From Symbiodinium natans (Eukaryota; Sar; Dinophyceae; Suessiales; Symbiodiniaceae): 64,000 bases of DNA. This document shows positions 45,736 to 56,379 of this stretch, piece after piece. The position numbers were made by a program, and so were the translations under genes. Each line of letters begins with the position of its first letter. The stretch's first letter is position 1. The notes beneath the pieces were generated by a model. That model had not been told where the DNA came from. It made no database searches and saw only the letters and a list, made by a program, of their open reading frames with translations. The DNA lies in NCBI GenBank assembly GCA_905221605.1, contig CAJNDS010000846.1:360001-424000 (forward strand), read 5' to 3'.

Positions 45736-45852
45736 TTCAGGATTCTCAAGGGCATCTTGAAGGGCAGCGTGCAGACCTTCGGTGAAGACCATGTCTGGCA
45801 ATGGCATCACTTCGGAGAACGAGGCTCCGACCGGCAGGACCAACACTTTGGG
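45736..45852 (-). CDS. Exon of an unrecognised protein
   Basis: The minus strand reads KVLVLPVGASFSEVMPLPD then MVFTEGLHAALQDALENPE before a GT donor at the array edge. The sequence is coding-like throughout, but the acceptor side is not clear (no AG|G). A duplicated 17-bp CCAGGTTGCAGGACA-type motif lies just upstream, in sense. Confidence 0.5.
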
Positions 45853-45923
45853 TGCTTTGGGGTTTAGGGTTTAGGGTGTAGGGTTCAGGACCAGGTTGCA
45901 GGACAGGACCAGGTTGCAGGACA

Positions 45924-46036
45924 TGGCTCAAAGCATGTTGCATGCGATCTTCGTGAGAGAGGCTTGACCGGCAACCACATCACGTCGCGCGACAACATCA
46001 CGGGGGTCGCGGGCAGCGGGGGCAAGAACAGGCCTG
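45924..46036 (-). CDS. Candidate exon, frame uncertain
   Basis: After an AG|G acceptor the minus strand is open as PVLAPAARDPRDVVARRD and on to a TGA. In another frame it opens with MLSRDVMWLPVKPLSRR, which looks like an organelle-targeting start. Only one can be right. Confidence 0.35.
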
Positions 46037-46173
46037 GACATTCAAGGGCTTGAATTCATAGGACCCTAAACCCTAACCCTTAAACCCTGAAACCCTAAAA
46101 CCCCAAAACCCTAAACCCTTAACCGAACAGCCCCTGAAACCCTAAACCCTAAACCCTGAACAGCCCTGGCGCC

Positions 46174-49100
46174 CTAACACGGCTGGGCGCCTCTCTGCTG
46201 GTAGGCGCCTCTTTGCTGCACCTGCTGGGCTGGGTAGCGTCCTGCACTTCGGACTGAGAGGGGGGCATAGGCTTCGCGTCACAAACAGCGCCAGGAGCCT
46301 TTTCAGCTTCAAGGGGTTTAGGCTTGCGGTCTTTATTTATTTTTTTTTTTTTTGGGGGGGGAGGGGGGGGGGTTCAGGGGGCTTGAGGTTTAGGCCTGGG
46401 CTTTTGGAAATTTAGGGCTTTTTGGGGGTTTAGGGTTTGGGCCTGAGGTTGAGTCTTGCGGGCTCTTGGGTAGGGTTAAGGAGAGTTAAGGGCTGAGGGG
46501 TTGGTCCCTCAGTTGCGAACTCGCGGGGGAGGGGGGGAAGGGGCGGCTTGGGTTTAGGCTTCGGGTTACCCGAAACCCTAAACCCTAAACCCTAAACCCT
46601 AAACCCTAAACCCTAAACCCTAAACATCCCTCAGCCGATAAAGCCTGAGGCAAAGCCTGACATGTCCGATCGTCCTGGCTGGAACTGGCCGGTCGCACCC
46701 CGGAAGCCAGCGCCGGCGCCGGCGCCCTGAGAGAAGAGCTTTCTCGAGGGGCCCTATGACAGATAGTGTTGGGTTCTGTCTAGGCTCATAGAAGTTTAGG
46801 GTTTAGGGTTTAGGGTTAGGGGGTTTAGGCTTTAGGGGTTAGGGTTTGGCGTTTAGGGTTTCCTGCTTTCGGACCAAACCCTGCAAGCCTAAAACCCCAA
46901 AACAGTGGGGGGGCCGAACACTTTGAATCTATGACGTATACATCTCCCCCGCCTTAAAATCTGAGGGAGGTGCGAGAACAAAAAGAAAGAAGAAGAAGAA
47001 GAAGAAGAAGAAGAAGAAGCAGCAAAACAAGAAGAATACCTTAAACCCAAAATCCTAAACTTCTAAACCCTGAACTCTAATCCCGGAGAGCCCGAAGGAG
47101 CGGCAGCTGCCAAAAGATTCGGCCATCCATCCGACCGAATAAAAACTGCAAACACTCATAAAGCGATGTTTAGGGTTTAGGGTGCATTTCAGTTGGGCTT
47201 GAGGCTGATGATGAGACTGTGGAGCTTGAAGCTTACCCTGGACGCAAAACCCTAAACCCTAAACCCTAAACCCTAAACCCTAAACCCTAAACCCTAAACC
47301 CTAAACCCTAAACCCTAAACCCTAAACCCTAAACCCTAAACCCTAAACGCCGAAGACGAAGACAGAAAATAAGCAATCACACGGTCCCCCAGTGTCCCTT
47401 CGGGCCTGTCATGTGATTTAGGGTTGGGAGTTTTGAGTTTGGTGTTGAGGGCAACCCTAAACCCTAAACCCTAAACCCTAGGCCCTAAACCCTAAACCCT
47501 AAACCCTCTACCCTAAAACCCTAAACCCTAAACCCTTACCCTAAACCCTAAACCCTAAACCCTAAACCTAAACCCTGAACCCTAAACCCTAAGCCCAAAA
47601 AATGAGCCCTGGCTCGAGAACTGGCGTATACCCTCAAATCCCGAGTCCTGGACCTGCAGAACCACCAACCGGCCCTCAATCCAACAAGACAACAGCCACC
47701 CTAAACCCTAAACCCTAAACCCTAAACCCTAAACCCTAAACCCTAAACCCTAAACCCTAAACCCTAAACCCTAAACCCTAAACCCTTAAACCCGAAACCC
47801 AAAACCCTAAAGCCTTAGCCGCCTTAACCCTAAACCCTAAACCCGAGCCCTAAACCGTACACCCATAGCCCGTAACCCTAAACCCTGAACGCTAAACCCT
47901 ACACCCTAACCCCCTAAGCCCCAAACCCTAAACCCTAAACCCTAAACCCTAATTAAACCCTAAACCCTAAACCCTAAACCCTAAACCCTAAACCTAAACC
48001 CTAAACCCTAAACCCTAAACCCTAAGCCCTGCTTCTGCCTTGAAGCCCTGTGTACCGGCTCCTCCCTTGTACTGGCCGCCCTTGTAGCCGCCCTAAGGCG
48101 TTTAGGGTTTAGGGTTTAGGGTTTAGGGTTTAGGGTTTAGGGTTTAGGGTTGAGGGTTTAGGGTTTAGGGTGTAGCGTTTAGGGTTTAGGGTTGAGGGTT
48201 TAGGGTTGAGGGTTGAGGGTTTAGGGTTTAGGGTTTAGGGTTGGTTTAGGGCTTTAGGTTTCAGGGGTACCAGCATGAGACCTATACCACTAAAACTTGA
48301 AGGTTCAATGGGCGTTGAGCCGTATATGGGGTATGCGAAATTAAGGATGCGCTTTTGGAGAGGCTCTTAAACTAAGGATAGACGGAAAGATGAGTGCCAG
48401 ACACCGCAGCCGAAGACCCTGAACCATGCGGAAAACCCTAAACTCCAATGCGCACTCCTGAAACCACACCTAAGCCGATACAACGCCTTCGGGGCCCCAA
48501 ACAGATGTAGCAACAATCTCTCTTACAGACGGTCGCCCGAAGGACAGTCATCCCAACCTCCTGATAAATTATCAACCCCTGGCCAGAGCATCCTAAGCCC
48601 TACACCCTAAGGAACCCTTGAGACCATAAACCCTAAACCCTAAACCCTGAACCCTAAACCCTAAACCCTAAACCGGGGCCTGACCTTTTTTGGGGGGAGT
48701 TGTGGTTGCCTCTCTGGGTTGATGCCTTGCTACTTGCCCGCGTGTGAGATTCCGGCACGCGTTCGGGATTTTTTCTGGATTCTGGGGTCTATTGGGACCT
48801 AGGGTCTAGGATCTGGGGATTTGAGATTTGGAGGTTCGAAGTTGCTTTGTTTGTCCGCCGACCCTGGCGGCGTGTTGGATGGGAAAAGGAGGTGAAAACC
48901 CCTCCCCAAAACGCGGGGGGGGCCCCTTACTTCCCCTTACCCCTACCCCCCCCCCCCCACCCCCCCCCCACCCCCCCCCCCCCCCCCCTACCACCACCAC
49001 CCCCCCCTTTCCAGACCTACCCCCCACCTACCCCCCCCTACCCCACCCCCCCACCCCTTAACCCCCCCAACCCACCCCCCCCCCCCCCCCCCCCACCCCC

Positions 49101-49738
49101 CTACCCAGGAACCGCAAACAAAATCACCAAACCCCAAACCTTAAACTTGTTCTCCTGCGGGGTCGGCGGCTTGAGCCGGAGGCTCTTAAATTTTTTGTTG
49201 TGTGCTTTCGGGTTTTTGGGGGGCTCAGTGTTGGCCGTCCCGGGGTTCAGTTTTTCTTTTTCTAGCGTAGTGGCCTTTTGCTGGTTTAGGATTTAGGGTT
49301 TAGGGTTGTAACCGATTCTGAAACTCCAAGCCCGTCACCCTCAACCCCAATCACCAAACCTGTATGAACCCTAAACCCTGAAATCCAAATCGAGGGTGAC
49401 TTATGTACCTTATAGAAATTATCCACCCCAACATAACCCGTCAAAAGGATATATAATACCCTAAACCCTTCCCAAGAACTCGAAGTGCCAAATCCCTAAA
49501 TCCCTAAACCCTAAACCCTAACTCCCTAATTCCCTGAACCCTAGTCAATAAACTCTAGTTCCCTAAACTCTACTTCCCTAAACCCCAAACCTAAACCCTA
49601 AACCCTAAACCCTAAACCCTAAACCCTAAACCCTAAACCCTAAACCCTAAACCCTAAACCCTAAACCCTAGGCCCGCCTTCTGCTGCTGCTCCATGGCCC
49701 GGATCTCCTCAGGCCGCGCGAAGCGCAGCCGGGCGCTC
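46174..49738 (-). CDS. Gly/Gln-rich protein, four C-terminal exons
   Basis: Exons 49738-49678 (SARLRFARPEEIRAMEQQQK), 48092-48039 (GGYKGGQYKGGAGTQGFK), 46726-46675 (GAGAGAGFRGATGQFQP) and 46241-46174 (RYPAQQVQQRGAYQQRG ... then TAG) join in phase with AG|G acceptors; donors are GC, GC and GA. The last intron has a 7-bp direct repeat CAGGACG across its two ends. The N-terminal part seen has a RFARPEE block like the end of an RRM, and Gly/Gln/Tyr/Arg-rich tails are common on RRM proteins, so an RNA-binding role is possible but not shown. Introns of roughly 0.4-1.6 kb are filled with telomere-like arrays. The start is not found. Confidence 0.75.
46986..47020. repeat. (GAA)n microsatellite
   Basis: About ten AAG units, followed by degenerate telomere-like sequence. 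Confidence 0.95.
47250..48260. repeat. Dense run of telomere-like arrays in one intron
   Basis: CCCTAAA arrays at 47252-47347, 47455-47600, 47700-47785 and 47880-48028, then TTTAGGG at 48100-48245 in the opposite direction. The 54-bp exon 48092-48039 is the only clear coding piece. The island 47610-47695 is open on both strands and undecided. Confidence 0.95.
48938..49110. repeat. Poly-C / CCCCTACC low-complexity tract
   Basis: About 170 bp of C runs broken by A and T. Proline-rich and glycine-rich open frames across it are artefacts. Confidence 0.95.
49580..49672. repeat. Telomere-like array (CCCTAAA)n
   Basis: About 12 units directly downstream, in sense, of exon 49738-49678. From 49770 to 50215 degenerate TTAGGGGTT-type sequence with no gene. 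Confidence 0.95.
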
Positions 49739-50692
49739 CTGAAGCCCCCGTTGAGGCTCTCAGGGATTTAGGGTTTAGGGTCTAGGGTTTAGGGTTTATA
49801 GGGGTTGAAGGTTTAGAGGATCTCAGGGATTTGGGATATTTTGGGGGGTTTATGGGTCAGGGGGGATTTTGGGGTTTTTTGGGGGGTTATGGGGTCCATA
49901 GGATTAGGGTTTGAGCGTTTAGAGGCTCTTAGAGATTTAGGACGTTTTGGCGTCTGCAGGGTTTTGGGGGTTTGGAGTTTAAAGGTTTTGGGTTAAGGGG
50001 TTGAGGGTTTCAGGCTAAGGGCGTTAGGGGTTTTAAGGGTTTAGAGGTCTAGGGGTTTAGGGTTTGGGGGTTGAGGGTTTAGGGGCTTTAGTGTCTTTAG
50101 GTGCTTCAGGGGTGTTAGTGGTGCTGGGGGTTTCAGGGGTTCAGGGGTTTTAGGGGTTTTCGGGATTTTTGGGGGGTTTTAGGTGTTTTAGGGGGTTGAA
50201 TGAGGGGTTTTAGGACCGTCAAATACGCCACTCTAGCAGGCTTTGGCCTACCCAGAGACGGTGGCGATGAGAAGTTGCAGTCATCAACATCTCTCTCGCG
50301 AACCTCTCTCTATATATACGTATATATATATATATACCTGTATGTATATTCTTATTTCTTCTATTTTATCTAGTTGTTTACTTGTTTATTTACCCGGTAC
50401 AAAATTCAGGCCCACATCAGGGGGTTGAAGCCCGAGCGACGAGGTAGAAACAGTGTAGGTACATGGGCCCCTAACATTGTGCCGAAAGCACCATCACCTG
50501 GAATCAGGTCTGTCGCTCGCTCTTGCAGGGCTTAGGGTTTAGAGGTTTGGGGTCTGACAGTGTGAGGGTTTAGGGTTTAGGGTTTAGGGTGCACACGCGG
50601 CTTTACAACTACAGCCCTGAACCCGGAGAGGTCTGTCCCACAAATACCATGACCGTTGATAGGCTTGGAAGTTCAATGCTTTTAGGACCCAG

Positions 50693-50800
50693 GCCGGAGA
50701 TTTGGTGAGACTCAAGATTTCAGATTCTGGTGCTGGCCCTAGCAACGGCTCAGGCGTTTACAAGCTGTCGATCAACCGACTTGGACATGTCAAGCTTAAG
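50693..50800 (+). CDS. Plus-strand exon of an unrecognised gene
   Basis: CCCAG|GCC acceptor and AAG|GTTTGA donor bound exactly 36 codons on the plus strand: AGDLVRLKISDSGAGPSN then GSGVYKLSINRLGHVKLK. Both splice sites and the open frame agree, and the minus strand is interrupted. It is the only strong plus-strand exon, so a second transcription unit of opposite direction lies here. Confidence 0.6.
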
Positions 50801-50873
50801 GTTTGAGGTTTAGGGTCTAAGGTTTAGGGAATTAAGTTGTGGGTCAAACATCTGTAGTCGAGTCGCTCGTCCC

Positions 50874-50910
50874 CTTGCTCGAGCTTCTTGAATCTTTCCC
50901 GCCGTGCCTC
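50874..50910 (-). CDS. Candidate exon, charged helix
   Basis: From an AG|G acceptor at 50911-50912 the minus strand reads EARRERFKKLEQG up to a GA-type donor. Coiled-coil-like composition; the partner exons are unknown. Confidence 0.45.
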
Positions 50911-50958
50911 CTGTGAAGAACAGACTAGCGAGCGTCGCCTACTTGAAGCTTCACGGGT

Positions 50959-51475
50959 AAACTTCGCAAACCCTACACCCTAAACCCTTACTTTCGGAGT
51001 TTAGGGCTTAGGGCTTCGGGTGCGCAACTTTCCATGAATTTCCAGCAGAGCTTCTTATGAGCCCTAGGCACGTGTACAGACCAAGAACCCTAAGCAACCT
51101 CAAACCACTTTTTTGACACTTCAGACATGGCTACGACATCCCGTGCTACATCATTCTCTACTGGCATTCTGGAACTTGTTGCAGCAGGCAAAAAACTCTA
51201 TACAAGTATACTATAGAAACCACAAACCCTATTCTTAAAGCCCTTCCATTTGCGGTCAAAATACTAGCACGCAAATGAAAAAAATGAACCGGCAAAAAAG
51301 AGAAAATCAGAAATTGCATTTTCCCCCTCTTCACGCCGTTCGAACATCCGAATTCCATGGCCACAAGACCTGCTGAAGGCCAGAGCCTACACCTCCTTCT
51401 ATATAAGTCTTGCAAGTCCTGAAGACCCAAACTTCGCAAACCCTACACCCTAAACCCTTACTTTCGGAGTTTAGG
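50959..51475. repeat. 47-bp perfect direct repeats 470 bp apart
   Basis: The segment beginning AACTTCGCAAACCCTACACC and ending TTTCGGAGTTTAGGG is identical at about 50959-51005 and 51429-51475. The second copy continues into a TTTAGGG array (51470-51567); the first into CTTAGGG units. Confidence 0.9.
51090..51169 (-). CDS. Terminal exon ending in telomere-like TAG
   Basis: After a CAG at the right side the minus strand reads MPVENDVARDVVAMSEVS then KKWFEVA and TAGGGT. The acceptor is AG|A rather than AG|G. It lies within the direct-repeat interval 50959-51475. Confidence 0.45.
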
Positions 51476-51590
51476 GTTTAGGGTTTAGGGTTTAGGGTTT
51501 AGGGTTTAGGGTTTAGGGTTTAGGGTTTAGGGTTTAGGGTTTAGGGTTTAGGGTTTAGGGTTTAGGGCCTATGTAGGGGGTTTTTAAGAC

Positions 51591-51644
51591 CTCCGTCAGC
51601 TTGACGAAGATGTCGAAGCTCTCGACCTCCTCTTGGAGCATGGC
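51591..51644 (-). CDS. Exon of an unrecognised protein
   Basis: An AG|G acceptor (51645-51646) and a GT donor bound 18 codons: AMLQEEVESFDIFVKLTE. Phase 0 at both ends. A TTTAGGG array lies directly downstream in sense. Confidence 0.6.
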
Positions 51645-51656
51645 CTGTCAACTCGG

Positions 51657-51766
51657 CTAGACACAGGAGTAACCTAGAAAAAAAGAGGAGGTCTTGGGTT
51701 TTAAGGGTATTGTAAGGGAACCCCAACCCCGAAGAAAGGAAGTAAGGGTCTACTCCGGGTCCCAGT
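51657..51766. mobile_element. Palindromic family C, copy 4
   Basis: GCTAGACACAGGAGTAACCT at the left and GTCTACTCCGGGTCCCAGT at the right match the other family C copies. Confidence 0.65.
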
Positions 51767-52163
51767 CGGTTTGGAATTCCAAGGTTTCGGGTTCCAGGGT
51801 TTGGGATTTGGGGTTTGGGGTTTAGAGTTTATGGTTTGGGGTTCCAGGGTTTAGGAGGGTTCCAGGGTTGCCGGTTCCAGGTTTTGGGGTTAGGTTTAGG
51901 GTTACTGGGTTTTCGGGGGTTCGGGTTCCAGTGTTTTCGCCTTGGGTTCCGGTATCCAGGATTAGGGTTCCAGGCTTTAGGATTTAGGGTTTAGGGTTAG
52001 GGTTTAGGATTCTAGGGTTAAGGTTTGTCGGGTTTCAGGGTGTAGGGTTTGGGGTTTGGGGTTCAGGGTTCCGGGGGATTGAGGTTTCGGGTTCCAGGCT
52101 TTAGGGAATTCATGGGTACCTATAACGAGAGAGCCAAAATCGGTATAAATGGGGGTTCGGGGC

Positions 52164-52299
52164 TTACTTGGAGGTTCATGGTAAATATTACCCGATTATA
52201 ACTGTACTTAGAACCCACTTATGAGCCCCTTAAGCGCCCTATAAGTACAGTTACAAGTACAGTTACAATTGGTTAGTAAGCACCATGAACCTCCAGGTA
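52164..52299. mobile_element. MITE family B, copy 2
   Basis: The ends TTACTTGGAGGTTCATGGTA and CACCATGAACCTCCAGGTA and internal AAGTACAGTTACAA blocks match the copy at 21905. Nearby (52300-52380 and 52545-52640) are further AAAGGG/CGGAA-type palindromic repeats also seen at 5574 and 59304. Confidence 0.7.
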
Positions 52300-52682
52300 G
52301 AGATTCGGATGCTTGTGAAAATCCCTTAAAGGGGACCCCCCAAAAAGGGCACCACCATATTCGGAAACCCCTACTTGTACAAGCAACAAAACACGCAATC
52401 CTAAGGAGGCTTTGGCCACGTCCCACCTATGAGAGCCACGCTGCGCACGCTGCACTTACGAAATCCTTAATGAATTCCGCCTGAGGTATATGCACACTGC
52501 AATAACACATGGGCATCTGCGGTCTAATCCCAAAACAGGAGTCTTCTTCATAGATCCCGAAATACCATATAGCCCTTCTTGTCAGAACCCCCCGCCCAAA
52601 AAGAGGGTCTCCCCATTTTCGGAAGCCCCCCCCCCCCCCCGGCCAAGTAAATCAAAAGAGACAGAGCCGAAGCCTGGATCAC

Positions 52683-52755
52683 CTGATTCTCCGGGTTGAT
52701 CACGACCGTGTCCTGCGCGCTGTCGAAGCGAGCGCGGTGCTTTGGCTCAGGCTTC
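52683..52755 (-). CDS. Exon of an unrecognised protein
   Basis: The minus strand reads KPEPKHRARFDSAQDTVV then INPENQ before a CAG|GTGATC donor in phase 0. The acceptor side is not certain. A nearby CTTTGGCTCAGG is only a weak spliced-leader match. Confidence 0.5.
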
Positions 52756-53039
52756 AGGGTCTGGACCCGATACCCAAAAACCCGAACCTACCGCCCTAAA
52801 CCCCAAACCCCATAAAGCCTAGTCCCTAAGCCTTAAACCTAACCCTGTTTGATGAACCGGAAACCCGAAACCCGAAACCCTAAATCCCTAAACCCGAAAC
52901 CCCAAACCCTAATCGAATCCTTAAACCCTGAACCCTTAACCCTAAACCCCGCAAAAAGCTGAACGTCAGTGACCCTCAGTCGCTGCTCAATGTGGAGCTA
53001 CTGAAGATCCCGCACCCTAAACACTGGAGAAGAGGGAGC

Positions 53040-53075
53040 CTTGATGAAGGAGAGAAGGGCAGCGTTGTTCTCCAC
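53040..53075 (-). CDS. 36-bp exon, unrecognised
   Basis: An AG|G acceptor (53076-53077) and a GC donor bound VENNAALLSFIK, phase 0 at both ends. It could join exon 52755 or 51644 in the same transcript. Confidence 0.5.
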
Positions 53076-53100
53076 CTGCAGGACGTTTCAGCTATTTAGC

Positions 53101-53209
53101 TTGGGATGTGATGTTCCCCCTTATACTGACAGAGTCCTTAATAGGGATTTTAGTGGGGGTTTCCTGTAATCCCTATGAAGGACTCTCAGTATAAGGGTGA
53201 ACATCCCAA
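53101..53209. mobile_element. MITE family A, copy 4
   Basis: TTGGGATG...ATGTTCCCCCTTATACTGAC at the left and GTCCTT/AAGGAC inner arms with ACATCCCAA at the right. The flanking 8-mers TATTTAGC and GATTTGGC agree at 6 of 8 positions. The left end has a short internal duplication of GATG. Confidence 0.75.
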
Positions 53210-53456
53210 GATTTGGCATATAAGAAACAGCACAGTGGACGGCTTCCCGTTCATGGCGCTAGACAAAAAAGCGCAGGCCTCCTCATGACCCCAAAACCTT
53301 GCACACCTTTCATGTATATGTATATACGCGTGGACATAGACCTCTGTTTGTCCCTGGCTCTGTTTCTTGATCTTTAGAAAAGCAATCGAAAACCAAAAAA
53401 CAAATACGTGTGCATATACATACATGCTCACATGTATTGTAGATGTGGAACACTGA

Positions 53457-53575
53457 ACTAGACCCAGGACCCGGGAGTGAGCCAGGAAAAAAAAGTTGCC
53501 CTTTTTGGTTTTAAGGGGATTATAAGGGAACCCCAACCCGAAAAAATGAAATAAGGGCCTACTCCGGGTCCTAGT
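53457..53575. mobile_element. Palindromic family C, copy 5
   Basis: It begins ACTAGACCCAGGACCCGG and ends GCCTACTCCGGGTCCTAGT, the clearest inverted ends of this family. It lies 50 bp from the next family A element. Confidence 0.75.
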
Positions 53576-53626
53576 AAATCCTTGAAGAGGGCCACTGCAG
53601 GAGCTGCGGAGTGCAAGTGTTCCTGG

Positions 53627-53732
53627 TTGGGATGTTACCCCCTTCTACTAACGGCTCCCTCATAGGGGTTCTAGTAACCCCCTATTGTAATCCCCATTAA
53701 GGACTGTTAGCATAAAGGGGAACACATCCCGA
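53627..53732. mobile_element. MITE family A, copy 5
   Basis: Termini TTGGGATGTTACCCCCTT and AAAGGGGAACACATCCCGA; the flanking 8-mers GTTCCTGG and GTTACTGG match at 7 of 8 positions. Confidence 0.78.
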
Positions 53733-53771
53733 GTTACTGGCTTCGAACCATTTAACTTCGACGGATCGGGG

Positions 53772-53801
53772 CCGGGGGGGGGGGGGGGGGGGGGGCGGGG
53801 G
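53772..53801. repeat. Poly-G run
   Basis: A run of more than 20 G. The unique sequence 53820-54180 that follows is open on the minus strand but unrecognised. Similar G runs occur near 10230, 13910, 56700 and 58445. Confidence 0.95.
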
Positions 53802-54614
53802 GATTGCCAAAGTATGGGGCTTAAGGGTTAGTCACACATCTAGGTTTGCGACTAGGTTCGCACCTGTAATCTTGGCCAGATCAACGCGTGCAAAAGGGTG
53901 AAGTATGTGGACTAAGAGACCCACCCAGAACGATAACTCGACTGGGGTTATGGGGGTTTCGCCATGAAACGCACCGCATGCACCCGAGCCCGGTGCCCCG
54001 TAGTGCTTGACGTTGAAGGTCTTCTTGTAGTACTTGTTGTAGTAGAACGGCCTCAATTTGCAAGCACGCAACCCCCAAAACGACATGTACAAAAAACAGC
54101 TAAACCCAAAACCATCAATGCTAAACCCCGAACACCTCAACCCCAAAGTAGTCACCTCATGACTTACAGGTGACCACTATAGGATCCTTAGTTTTAGGGG
54201 GTGGGGTAATGTTGCATGAATATCGATACATATATGTGTATATATATATACAGATGTATACATAAAGATGTCGATTATACTGTCACATCTACATGCTGGT
54301 GCTTGGGGAGTTGGGAGCGAATTCGGATAAGAATACCCTAAACCCTAAACCCTAAACCCTGAACCCTGAACCCCAAACCCTAAACCCTAAACCCTGAACC
54401 CCAACCCTAAACCCTGAACCCTAAAACCTGTACTGCCCATCCCTGTGGCTGAAAAACTACAGTACACAACCCTAAACCCTAAAGGATCCTAAAGGCGAAG
54501 TCCTAGTCCCTAAGCCCTAAGCCCTAAACCCCAAACCCCAAACCCCAAACCCCAAACCCTAAACCCTAAACCCTAAAGCCTAAACCCTAAACCCTAAACC
54601 CTAAACCTCCTTAG

Positions 54615-54684
54615 GTCCAAGCAGGTGCGACTCGTGGATGCCCACGCGCTCGTCGTCCTGCGCGTCGCGTCGGAAGCTGTGGAC
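54615..54684 (-). CDS. Exon of an unrecognised protein
   Basis: After an AG|G acceptor (54685-54686) the minus strand reads VHSFRRDAQDDERVGIHES then HLL; a GA-type donor is likely near 54615. Long telomere-like arrays lie on both sides (54545-54605 CCCTAAA, 54704-54870 TTTAGGG). Confidence 0.55.
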
Positions 54685-54703
54685 CTCGGAGGTTCCTTAC
54701 TTG

Positions 54704-54870
54704 GGTTTAGGGTTTAGGGTTTAGGGTTTAGGGTTTAGGGTTTAGGGTTTAGGGTTTAGGGTTTAAGGTTTAGGGTTTAGGGTTTAGGGTTTAGGGTTTA
54801 GGGTTTAGGGTTTAGGGTTTAGGGTTTAGGGTTTAGGGTTTAGGGTTTAGGGTTTAGGGTTTAGGGTTGT
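54704..54870. repeat. Telomere-like array (TTTAGGG)n
   Basis: About 24 units with one TTTAAGG. Confidence 0.97.
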
Positions 54871-55283
54871 TAGTTGTTAGGGTTTTGGGCTTAGGGTCTT
54901 GTGCTTAGGGTTGTTTGCTAGGTTCTTCTGCAACCTTCATGAGGCTCACCCCAAGGAAAGTCATAAGGGTTTAGGGTCGTAGTCGTAGTAAGTCGTAAGG
55001 TCTAAACTTCGAAGTCGAATGGCCTGGAGCCTTTGGGGATACGACTTCGAGATTGCGACTTTATTCGTCGTACTTGCTTACCCTTGCAACTACCAAGAAA
55101 TCTTCTAGTAAGCAACCTAGTGCGAAGCAACTGGAGGGTTCGGGGCTCAGGGATTCCAAGGAGCTGTCGGGGCTCAAAGCGCCAAACCCCCAACACCTAG
55201 GGGGCTTTTGCTTGGGGGCGTAGGACCCTAAATACTAAACCCTAAAGAAAGCCCTCAACCTTGAAACCCCAAAACGCAAAACC

Positions 55284-55575
55284 TTAGACTGGAAGGAGGA
55301 TTCTCAGAGCCGATGTGGTGTAAAGAGTGCCGGGCCAAAAGGTGAAGTTCCAATCGCAGACCTGGGGTTAAAGGATTAGGGTGTTGGGGTTTGGGGGTGT
55401 TTGGGGTTTTGGGGGTTTGGCCTCAAAACCCTCAACCGTGAACCCTAAGTACATGGTTGCTGGTGGGCTGGTATTAGGGTTTCGGGCTCCTTCTATAGAG
55501 GGACTTTAGAATGCATAAGGCCTGTGTACCCTGGCTTCCTCTGGGGGGGTTTCTTCTTTGACACACAGCATTTGC
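55284..55575 (-). CDS. C-terminal two exons of an unrecognised protein
   Basis: Exon 55575-55505 (KCCVSKKKPPQRKPGYTG then LMHSK, AG|G acceptor, GT donor) joins in phase to exon 55361-55284 (VCDWNFTFWPGTLYTTSAL then RILLPV and TAA). A basic, cysteine-containing stretch is followed by an aromatic, hydrophobic tail. The intron is only about 143 bp; it holds TTTGGGG-type degenerate units but no perfect TTTAGGG array. Confidence 0.6.
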
Positions 55576-56379
55576 CTGCAGGGCACGAGGAACACGGATT
55601 AAACCCTAAACCTTAAGCCGCTGAACCCTAAAGAAAGTTGAGCCCTAACACCTAAAACCCCAAACCCTAGAACCTTAAACCCTCAAACCCTAAAACCGTA
55701 AAACCCTAAAGCCCTAAACCCCATAACCCTAAAACCCCAAAAAGCCTAAACCCTAAATAGAATACCAAAACCCTAGAGGTTCAGGGCTTACTTCCTTCGA
55801 AGTCTTTGAACCACGCCTAAACCCTAAACCCTAAACCCCGAAACCCCTAAACCCCTAAACCCGAAGCCCTCAACACTGATCTCTCTCCCTCCAGTTCCGA
55901 GCTCAGGCTACCAAGCACGCAAGTATTCCGCACAAATTGGGTTTAGGGCTTAGGGCAGTTTAGGGTGTAGGGTTTAGGATTTAGGGTGTCTCTGCAATGG
56001 GGGCTGAGGGTTTATGGCTTCGAGGGCTTTGGGGTTTTGGGTGAGTTTGGGAGGGCTGGAGGGCATGAAGCACTCGAACGACCTCCCCCCCCCCCCGGGC
56101 CCCCAAAAATAGCGAATAAGCACGCCCTCAGCCAGAAACGCGAAGCTATCCCCCGCAATCGCCCCAAGCCTCAATCGAAAGCCACACAACTCCAAACCTT
56201 TCGGCTGCGAGCAAACCTGAACTAAACCCGACATCCTCAACCCGAATCGCTGAAGCCAGTCTCTATGGCAGGGTCCGGGTACCTACTTCAATCCAGGCGC
56301 TTACATTGAGGGGACAGTAGCCTAAAAGCAAAGCAATATAATATATAAACTGCCGATGTACAAGCCAATGCCCTAAACC

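Noticed and set aside
48806-49296. Proline-rich and glycine-rich ORFs
   Set aside because: They are products of the poly-C tract at 48938-49110.
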